In this document: positions 34,243 to 39,700 of the stretch, in pieces
Numbering within the stretch: the first letter of the stretch is position 1
Layout: every line of letters begins with the position of its first letter
From: a gamma proteobacterium L18
GTDB lineage: Bacteria; Pseudomonadota; Gammaproteobacteria; Pseudomonadales; Pseudomonadaceae
Direction: 5' to 3'
Length of the DNA stretch: 39,700 nt
Assembly: GCA_000497835.1 (NCBI GenBank)
Contig: KI547170.1
Span: forward strand, 117,593 to 157,292
The notes under the pieces: generated by a model
Databases searched by the model: none
Told to the model about the DNA's origin: nothing
The model's input: the letters and a program-made list of their open reading frames with translations, nothing else
Made by a program: the position numbers and the translations under genes

Positions 34243-34342
34243 CCAGCAGCTGATGCGGCCCCTCTGAACCCAAGGTTCATGCGCTCTCGGCAATGGAACA
34301 AGAGCCCCGGGACAGTCAACCTCTCCCGGGGTTTCGCTTTTT
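34240..34342 (+). ncRNA. Candidate intergenic small RNA of about 100 nt
   Basis: The interval between the promoter at 34206-34233 and the terminator at 34305-34342 has no ORF of note. It can form a small hairpin GAACC-CAA-GGTTC (34265-34277) and ends with the terminator stem and TTTCGCTTTTT, a tail like that of Hfq-bound RNAs. The 5' end is estimated from the -10 position. It does not match a small RNA I can name. Its 5' end overlaps the start of the hypothetical gene on the other strand. Confidence 0.5.
34305..34342 (+). terminator. Rho-independent terminator of the candidate small RNA
   Basis: CCCCGGGA (34305-34312), 11-nt loop, TCCCGGGG (34324-34331), then TTTCGCTTTTT. It is almost 500 bp beyond the hydrolase stop, so it probably serves another transcript. 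Confidence 0.75.
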
Positions 34343-34451
34343 CAGAGGGGGGCTTTACTGCAGAGTACCCCGCTCAAAGCGCCGAATCCCCTCCTGGCCT
34401 CTCCCCAATTCGTTACCTGTTGTTTAAGTACCCGCAGGTCCATACGTGCGT

Positions 34452-35216
34452 TCAATTACCCTTGCGCGGGTTCAGGCTCGATGTGCTTTGCCCCACTGCC
34501 AAACTGGCACGCACGGCAGCCAGGGCGGCCTGGTAGTAGGCCTGGCCATCAGGCGACTCGGCGAAGTTGGCGAATTCTTCCAGCTCCGGGTCGGACAGGT
34601 CGCGGTACACGTACAGCAGGGTGTTATCCAGTTCACTACCAATCTGCGCCATCAACCGCTGGCGCTGGCCGTCGAGCATGCCCTGGGCCTGGTCGCTGCC
34701 CAACAGGCCGGGGATCATCTGGCTGAGGCTGTCTGCGGCGACGCCGGCGATGGCCAGGCTCACTTCGGCGCCGGCTTCGCGGGCGGGCAGGGCGCGGGAC
34801 AGGTGGCCGATGATCAGCGTGCGGGTGTCGCTGGCTTCGATGTGCGGCAGGCCCTGGGCGTTCTTGGCCAATTGGTCGCGGCGGGTGGCCAGCAGTTCGG
34901 CGGCCACCACTTTGCGGCCCAGTGGCGACTGGAAGAAGGCCAGGGCAGGGTTGGGGTCGGCCAGGGTCTGGCGCAGCCGCGCTTCGGCGCGCTGGTCCAT
35001 GGCCTGGGGGGCGAAACGCTGGTCGCTGTTGTTCACCAGGGCCTGGAAAACCGCGGGCGGCAGGCTGTTCTGGTAGCGTTGCTGAGCTGCTTTCAGGGCG
35101 TCGGTGAAATGCGCCCGTTGCTCCGGCCAGCCGGCGACCTTGTACAACTGGTCGTGACTGTCTGCCCACGCAGGCAGGGCGCAGCACATGATCAAAAGGA
35201 AAAACAAACGGCGCAT
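34452..35216 (-). CDS. Secreted DUF2059-like protein
   Basis: A 254-aa predicted periplasmic protein with a signal peptide (RRLFFLLIMCCALPAWADS). The rest is helical and Ala/Gln/Leu-rich; the C-terminal block RDLSDPELEEFANFAESPDGQAYYQAAL resembles the DUF2059 repeat, and an earlier copy-like segment reads QTLADPNPALAFFQSPLGRKVVAAE. Function unknown. The ATG at 35216 with GGAG 8 nt upstream is clear; the longer start at 35369 would bury the signal peptide. Divergent from the 2OG oxygenase gene. Confidence 0.75.
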   Translation of the reverse strand: MRRLFFLLIMCCALPAWADSHDQLYKVAGWPEQRAHFTDALKAAQQRYQNSLPPAVFQALVNNSDQRFAPQAMDQRAEARLRQTLADPNPALAFFQSPLGRKVVAAELLATRRDQLAKNAQGLPHIEASDTRTLIIGHLSRALPAREAGAEVSLAIAGVAADSLSQMIPGLLGSDQAQGMLDGQRQRLMAQIGSELDNTLLYVYRDLSDPELEEFANFAESPDGQAYYQAALAAVRASLAVGQSTSSLNPRKGN

Positions 35217-35349
35217 CAGGGACTCCTGTCGGCAGGTCGTCATTGTCCTTGGCCAGGCGGGGCTTTGTCGAGAATTCGTATCAATCCCTGCAACATAATC
35301 GACGTGCTGCAACTGGGAAGCCAAGTGGCTCTGTCCGTTTCGCGGGCAC

Positions 35350-35991
35350 ATGGATACTATGCGCGGCATGCAAATATCCTCTGATCACCCGCTGCTGTTA
35401 AGTATCGTCGACGACCTGGCCGAGCGCGGCTGGTCGCAGCAAGAGCTGTTCCTGCCCCAGGCGCTGACGGCGCAGCTGGCGGCCGAGTGCCGCCAGCGCG
35501 CCGCCCAGGGTGAGCTGGCGCCTGCCGCCGTGGGCCGCGGCCCGGCGCAGGAGATCCGCGAGGGTATCCGCGGTGATCGCATCCAGTGGCTGGAGCCTGG
35601 TGAGTCAGCGCCATGCGACCAGTACCTGACGATGATGGACAGCCTGCGCGAAGCCCTCAACCGTGGGTTGTTCCTGGGCCTTGAGGATTTCGAGTGCCAT
35701 TTTGCGCTGTACCCGCCGGGTGCGTTCTACCGCAAGCATGTGGACCGCTTCCGTGATGACGACAAGCGCATGGTCTCGGTGGTCCTCTACTTGAATGAGG
35801 CCTGGCAGCCGGAACACGGTGGCCATCTGCGTATGTACCTCGAAGAGGGCCGTGAATACGACGTGGCGCCGACCGGCGGTTGCCTGGTGGTGTTCCTGTC
35901 GGGCGAAGTGCCCCATGAAGTGCTGCCGGCCATGCGCGATCGCCTGTCGTTGACCGGCTGGTTCCGCCGCCGTGGCAACGAGCCGTTCTGA
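35350..35991 (+). CDS. 2OG-Fe(II) oxygenase (prolyl-4-hydroxylase-like)
   Basis: A 213-aa cytoplasmic dioxygenase of the P4H/PKHD type. The facial triad is H130 and D132 in YRKHVDRF and H189 in GEVPHEVLP; R198 and S200 in RLSLTGWF fit the 2-oxoglutarate clamp. SVVLYLNEAWQPEHGGHLRMY is the usual core. Substrate unknown; relatives hydroxylate protein side chains, including ribosomal or elongation-factor residues. The start is uncertain: ATGs at 35350, 35359 and 35368 are all in frame and none has a strong ribosome site. A -10-like CATAAT lies at 35294-35299. The DUF523 gene starts 2 nt after its stop. Confidence 0.85.
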   Translation: MDTMRGMQISSDHPLLLSIVDDLAERGWSQQELFLPQALTAQLAAECRQRAAQGELAPAAVGRGPAQEIREGIRGDRIQWLEPGESAPCDQYLTMMDSLREALNRGLFLGLEDFECHFALYPPGAFYRKHVDRFRDDDKRMVSVVLYLNEAWQPEHGGHLRMYLEEGREYDVAPTGGCLVVFLSGEVPHEVLPAMRDRLSLTGWFRRRGNEPF

Positions 35992-35992
35992 T

Positions 35993-36487
35993 ATGCACAA
36001 GATCCTGGTCAGCCGCTGCCTGCTGGGCCACCGCGTGCGTTACGACGGGGGCGCCAGCGGGCCTTTCGATCAGCTTGATGTGTGGCTGGCCGAGGGCCGT
36101 GTGGTGGGGCTTTGCCCGGAAGTGGCCGGTGGCCTGCCTACCCCGCGCCCTGCTGCAGAGATTCCGGGCGGGCAGGGCCTACAAGTACTCGACGGCAAGG
36201 CCCTGGTGCTGACCGAGGCGGGCGAGGATTTCACCGAGGCCTTCATGCGCGGCGCCCAGTTGGCGCTGGAAACGGTGCGCCGGCATGGCATCCGTATCGC
36301 GGTGCTCAAGGCCAACAGCCCGTCGTGCGGCAACCTGCTGACCTACGACGGCACCTTCACCGCCACCAAAGTGACCGGCGAAGGCGTCACCGCAGCCCTG
36401 CTGCGCCGCGAAGGCGTGCAGGTGTTCAGCGAGCTGCAACTGGCCGAGGCCGCCGCCGCTTTACAGGCCCTTGAACCTGCGTTGTAG
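35993..36487 (+). CDS. DUF523 family protein
   Basis: A 164-aa protein with the DUF523 signature: KILVSRCLLGHRVRYDG at the start, LCPEVAGGLPTPRPAAEI, and LKANSPSCG with a conserved cysteine. The conserved Cys residues suggest metal or thiol chemistry; no activity is established here. The ATG at 35993, two nt past the oxygenase stop, restores the family N-terminus; the in-frame ATG at 35972 lies inside the upstream gene. The tight spacing implies coupling to the 2OG oxygenase. Confidence 0.85.
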   Translation: MHKILVSRCLLGHRVRYDGGASGPFDQLDVWLAEGRVVGLCPEVAGGLPTPRPAAEIPGGQGLQVLDGKALVLTEAGEDFTEAFMRGAQLALETVRRHGIRIAVLKANSPSCGNLLTYDGTFTATKVTGEGVTAALLRREGVQVFSELQLAEAAAALQALEPAL

Positions 36488-36514
36488 GAGCCGACTTTAG
36501 TCGCGATGCAGCCA
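36484..36514. repeat. Single REP-like unit (GTAGGAGCCGACTTTAGTCGCG)
   Basis: This resembles one arm of the hairpin in composite elements A and B (GTAGGAGCCGACCTTGGTCGCG) and overlaps the stop codon of the DUF523 gene. No inverted partner follows. The rest of the gap to 36659 holds only the Shine-Dalgarno of the next gene. Confidence 0.6.
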
Positions 36515-36659
36515 CTGCGGTTCGTCAGGCACTGCGCGATCGCGGTCAGCGATGCTGCATGAAACATGCGCTGGCAGGGGCATTCCAGAGCGCCCAAGTG
36601 GGTTATTTTCGTCTAAGGTATCTCCAGACAAAACCAGAAACATTCCCTGGAGACCCCCG

Positions 36660-37097
36660 ATGAAAACTCTTTTTTCCCGTGCCGCCGTTGCCGGTCTGCT
36701 GATGGGTGCTTCGCTGCTGGCCACCGCTGACGACCTGAAAAGCGTTGAAGCCCCGGCCGGTGCCAAGGTGTTCATCGTTTCCCCCGAAGACGGCGCTACC
36801 GTCGACAAGACCTTCACCGTGAAATTCGGCATCGAAGGCATGAAGCTGGCGCCGGCTGGCGACGCTACTCCGAACACTGGCCACCACCACCTGCTGGTGG
36901 ACGTCGATCAGCAGCCGCCAGCCGACCAGCCGCTGCCGGTCACCGATCACATCCTGCACTTCGGCAAGGCGCAGACCGAAACCACCCTGACCCTGACGCC
37001 GGGCAAGCACACCCTGCAACTGCTGCTGGGTGACCGCTTCCACGTACCGTTCAAGCCAGCGGTCGAGTCGAAGAAGATCACCGTTACCGTCAAGTAA
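36660..37097 (+). CDS. Periplasmic DUF4399 protein
   Basis: A 145-aa secreted protein with a signal peptide (AAVAGLLMGASLLATADD). The mature part matches DUF4399: VFIVSPEDGATVDKTFTVKFG, a His cluster TGHHHLLVD, ITDHILHFGKAQTE-like strands and LTPGKHTLQLLLGD. It looks like a small Ig-like beta domain; the HHH motif could bind metal, which is inference. GGAG lies 8 nt before the ATG. A bidirectional terminator follows. Confidence 0.85.
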   Translation: MKTLFSRAAVAGLLMGASLLATADDLKSVEAPAGAKVFIVSPEDGATVDKTFTVKFGIEGMKLAPAGDATPNTGHHHLLVDVDQQPPADQPLPVTDHILHFGKAQTETTLTLTPGKHTLQLLLGDRFHVPFKPAVESKKITVTVK

Positions 37098-37121
37098 CCT
37101 CGGCGGGTTTGGCGCCCAATG

Positions 37122-37152
37122 AAAAGGGGAGGCTGATAGCCTCCCCTGTTTT
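37122..37152. terminator. Bidirectional terminator between convergent genes
   Basis: GGGGAGGC (37126-37133), loop TGATA, GCCTCCCC (37139-37146), flanked by AAAA on the left and TGTTTT on the right, so it can serve the DUF4399 gene and the SerC-like gene. Confidence 0.85.
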
Positions 37153-37163
37153 CATGCCCGTGC

Positions 37164-38264
37164 TCAGTGACGCCGGCGGAAATCATGCATGAACTGCGTG
37201 AGCTGCTCCACCGCAGGCAACGACAGGGCGTTGTAGATGGAGGCGCGCACCCCGCCGATGGCCCGGTGGCCTTCAAGCCCGGAAAAGCCCAGGGCCCGGC
37301 TCTGTTCGAAGAACGCCTGTTGCAGGCGCTCATCGGGCAGCGTAAATGCCACGTTCATGTTCGAACGGTCCGCCTTGTTCGCCCAGCCCTGGTAAAAACC
37401 TTCCGCCTCGTCCAGGGCTGCATACAGCTGCTGCGCCTTGAGCCGGTTGATGCCTGCCATGTTCGCCAGGCCGCCGATATCATTCAACAGCCAGCGCGTG
37501 ACCAACAGCACCACGTAGATGGCGAACACCGGCGGCGTATTGAGGTTGGAGCGTGCCTCGATATGACGGCGGTAATTGAGGAATGATGGCAGGTCGTCCG
37601 AGGCCTGGCGGGCCACGGCATCGCGCACCAGCACCACGGTGACGCCCGCAGGGCCGATATTTTTCTGCGCGTGGGCGTAAATCACCGAGAACTTGTCGGC
37701 ATCGCACGGTTTGGACAGGAAGTCCGAAGACATGTCGCAGATGCGCGGCACGTCATCACGACCCAGCACCCGGTGGAACTGCAGCCCTTCCACGGTTTCG
37801 TTGGCCACGTAATGCAGGTAGGGCGCGTCTGGCGAAAACGTCAGTTCCTCATCGGTAGGCAGGCGGCTGTAGCGGCAGGCTTCGCCGCTCCAGAGGGTCT
37901 TGATCGGGCCTTCACGCCTGGCTTCCTGAATGACTTTGCGGCTCCAGTAGCCCGAGTCGATGTACTCGGCCGGGTGTTCGCTGCCGCGCAGCAGCGTCAT
38001 GGGCACCATGGAGAACTGTTGGGTCGCGCCACCTTGCAGAAACAGCACGTGGAAGTCCTGGGGCAACCCCAGCAGCGTGCGGATGTTGCTTTCGGCTTCC
38101 TCCACCACCGCGGCGAACCAGTCGGAGCGGTGGCTGATGCCCAGGATCGACAAGCCGACCTCCGGGACCTCCACGATAGCCTGCTGGACCTGGGCCAGCA
38201 CCGTCTCGGGCAAGGCGCCGGGGCCTCCGGAAAAATTCAGGGCATTGCGCGGATTAGTTGCCAT
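37164..38264 (-). CDS. SerC-like phosphoserine aminotransferase paralogue
   Basis: A 366-aa class-V PLP aminotransferase. It begins like SerC (NALNFSGGPGALPETVL), has the PLP lysine Lys201 in YAHAQKNIGPAG, and keeps phosphate ligands H45-R46 (SHRSDWF) and H333, R334, R340 (EGHRAIGGVR). The E. coli Arg77 position (GGGRGQF) is GGATQQF here, like Bacillus-type SerC. It is therefore probably active on phosphoserine or a close analogue, but linkage to an ATP-grasp gene, not to pheA or other serine genes, argues for a specialised role. The ATG at 38264 (AAGG close upstream) gives family length; an in-frame TTG at 38279 would overlap the ATP-grasp stop. Confidence 0.85.
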   Translation of the reverse strand: MATNPRNALNFSGGPGALPETVLAQVQQAIVEVPEVGLSILGISHRSDWFAAVVEEAESNIRTLLGLPQDFHVLFLQGGATQQFSMVPMTLLRGSEHPAEYIDSGYWSRKVIQEARREGPIKTLWSGEACRYSRLPTDEELTFSPDAPYLHYVANETVEGLQFHRVLGRDDVPRICDMSSDFLSKPCDADKFSVIYAHAQKNIGPAGVTVVLVRDAVARQASDDLPSFLNYRRHIEARSNLNTPPVFAIYVVLLVTRWLLNDIGGLANMAGINRLKAQQLYAALDEAEGFYQGWANKADRSNMNVAFTLPDERLQQAFFEQSRALGFSGLEGHRAIGGVRASIYNALSLPAVEQLTQFMHDFRRRH

Positions 38265-38275
38265 AGACCTTGTCT

Positions 38276-39565
38276 TCAAGACGATTGGACGGTGGGTTGC
38301 CCAGGCTGCTGGGCGCTGCGGCGTTCAAGCAGGTCGTGAAGGGCTGTCTTCACTTTCTGCATGTGATGCTGTTTGTTGGGGAACACGGCTTCCAGGTCCA
38401 TGGCGTGAATTACCATGGCCGGGTCGATCTCGAAGACCAGCAGGTCACCGTCACGCGTTTGCGCGCAGTCAATGCCCAGGTAGTCCAGCCCGGTGCGTTC
38501 GGCAATGGCTTGCAGGGCGCCGGCATGGCGCGCGGCGAATGCCGGGAAGTTGTCCAGGAAGCGGGCTTCTTCGGCGCGGCGCTCCTCCAGCTCGTACATC
38601 CGGGCGTTGAGGTAGTGGATCATCCAGTTTTCCGACGTCGCCATGTGGCAGGCGTACGGTTTGCCGTCGATGAGGAACACGCGCGCCTTGCGGAACAGGC
38701 CGTCCTCGGCCGCGCTGTAGTCGATGAAGCGGGCCAGGAAGTATTGCGCGGCCTCGACGCGGGACAGGTAGCCATGGATATCCTCGGCCGAGTCGACGCG
38801 CTCCAGGCCGTGGCCGCCGTGGGTGCCCACCGGCCGCAGGATGATCGGGAAATCGATTCCGCCGGTCACATCCTTCAGGGCCAGGCTGCCGCGCGCCACG
38901 TCCTGCAGGGTGGCCGGGGTGATGCGCTGCACTTGGGCCATGGTCAGCCCCGGTACGCCTTGCAGCAGCTGGCTGGCGACATGGCGCTCGGACAAGGCCA
39001 CCTGGGTTGGCGTATTGATGACCGGGCGCGGCCAGCGGCTAAGCGGTTCTTCCAGCTGCGCCAGCACCTGGCGGGTGCCGTCGGCGGCACTGATGCCCAC
39101 CAGCACCACGTCGTGCTCGGGAATGGCCACCTTCAGCGGCTCGTCCGGGCTGACGTAGTAGTAGATCAGCTCCACGTCCGAATCTTCCAGCAGGCAGTCA
39201 ACGGGCACGTTGGCCGACAACTCGCCCGGCACCATCAGTATCAGCAGGCGCAGACGCACCGGCTGCCGGGGCTTGATGTGGTAGACGCGCTGCAAGTCCA
39301 GGGCATGGCCCAGCATTTCCAGGCCGATTGCCTTGTGGCCAAGGCACATCAGGGCTACCGAGAGATTGAGGTGCAGCTCGGCATTGTCTGGGGCCTGCTG
39401 AACCGCTGCGATCATGTCGGCGGCCTGCTGGGTAAAGTCAATGCCGGCGATGCTCATCCGCAGGAAAGGTGCCAGACCAACGAATGCGGTGGCTGCACGT
39501 GACGTGGAATCAGAGGGGGTGACGGGCGAATTATTCAAGCGGCTTGCTCTCGTGGACCGATGCAA
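38276..39565 (-). CDS. TPR/ATP-grasp amide ligase (RimK-like)
   Basis: About 429 aa. Residues 45-95 form a short TPR-like helical region (NAELHLNLSVALMCLGHKAIGLEMLGHAL). From about 105 there is a pre-ATP-grasp domain, then the ATP-grasp: PIILRPVGTHGGHGLE (240-255) as the nucleotide loop and LLVFEIDPAMVIHAMD (375-390) with acidic metal ligands, Asp replacing the usual Asn. It should ligate a carboxylate to an amine using ATP. The start is uncertain: TTG at 39565 or 39538, or ATG at 39457 (MSIAGIDF), none with a good ribosome site. It is the first of two coupled minus-strand genes; the partner is the SerC-like aminotransferase. Confidence 0.8.
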   Translation of the reverse strand: MHRSTRASRLNNSPVTPSDSTSRAATAFVGLAPFLRMSIAGIDFTQQAADMIAAVQQAPDNAELHLNLSVALMCLGHKAIGLEMLGHALDLQRVYHIKPRQPVRLRLLILMVPGELSANVPVDCLLEDSDVELIYYYVSPDEPLKVAIPEHDVVLVGISAADGTRQVLAQLEEPLSRWPRPVINTPTQVALSERHVASQLLQGVPGLTMAQVQRITPATLQDVARGSLALKDVTGGIDFPIILRPVGTHGGHGLERVDSAEDIHGYLSRVEAAQYFLARFIDYSAAEDGLFRKARVFLIDGKPYACHMATSENWMIHYLNARMYELEERRAEEARFLDNFPAFAARHAGALQAIAERTGLDYLGIDCAQTRDGDLLVFEIDPAMVIHAMDLEAVFPNKQHHMQKVKTALHDLLERRSAQQPGQPTVQSS

Positions 39566-39675
39566 TACGGATAGTGGCGGACTGTAGCACGGGGTTTGTC
39601 AGCTTTCAGTGAAGGCGTCGTTACCGTTCCGACATAATACCGTACGTGGCCAGGGCACTCGTCGGCAGGCGTTGC

Positions 39676-39700
39676 GAGGGCCAAAAAAAAGAGGCCCGAA
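39676..39700 (-). terminator. Probable terminator arm cut by window end
   Basis: On the minus strand the window opens with TTCGGGCCTCTTTTTTTTGG: the 3' arm of a GC stem followed by eight Ts. The other arm lies outside. It would end a minus-strand gene to the right, so the ATP-grasp gene probably has its own promoter in 39566-39675. Confidence 0.5.

Noticed and set aside
34007..34273. 88-aa alternative minus-strand frame overlapping the hypothetical gene
   Set aside because: It overlaps the longer frame almost fully, has no better ribosome site and shows no recognisable motif; at most one of the two is real and the longer one has the more protein-like C-terminus.

Overview
The window is a contiguous piece of a GC-rich gammaproteobacterial chromosome, almost certainly a Pseudomonas of the P. 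putida group. The reasons are the tau/lsfA-ssuEADCBF sulfonate block, a spuI-spuABCDFGH polyamine block followed by a HacB-type acylase as in P. aeruginosa, an OprD-family porin, and many Pseudomonas-type REP hairpins. I see no rRNA, tRNA, phage, transposase or CRISPR. Coordinates and motifs were read by eye; family names come from recognition of motifs, not from database searches.

Layout. (1) 81-5939, minus strand: organosulfur block with an SsuA-like binding protein, two TauA-like binding proteins and tauBCD. (2) 6332-13576, plus strand: OprD/OprE-type porin, 1-Cys peroxiredoxin lsfA, then ssuE-ssuA-ssuD-ssuC-ssuB-ssuF. Together these take up taurine and alkanesulfonates, cleave them to sulfite and protect against peroxide during sulfate limitation. 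(3) 13735-18823, plus strand: a seven-gene yjfI-yjfJ-rhomboid-yjfK-yjfL-yjfM-yjfC operon: a DUF2170 protein with a possible ribbon-helix-helix N-terminus, a PspA-like coiled coil, an intramembrane protease, two conserved unknowns, a lipoprotein and a glutathionylspermidine-synthetase-like ATP-grasp. Two perfect 14-bp palindromes flank its likely promoter. This is the best candidate for a little-described system. (4) 19061-29668: a TetR regulator, then the divergent spuI / spuABCDFGH polyamine uptake and gamma-glutamylation block, with one binding protein instead of the two known in P. aeruginosa. (5) 29832-37097: HacB-like acylase, DUF6436 protein, alpha/beta hydrolase, a hypothetical gene beside a candidate ~100-nt small RNA, a DUF2059-like secreted protein, a 2OG-Fe(II) oxygenase, DUF523 and DUF4399 proteins. 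(6) 37164-39565, minus strand: an ATP-grasp ligase with a TPR-like N-terminus coupled to a SerC-like aminotransferase, suggesting an unknown amino-acid or peptide-like metabolite.

Repeats are prominent. There are at least four REP doublets of one family (two of them inside operons), a second hairpin family beside tetR, and a ~200-bp composite element present twice in opposite orientation. A 40-bp-spaced promoter module is shared by tauA and the SsuA-like gene.
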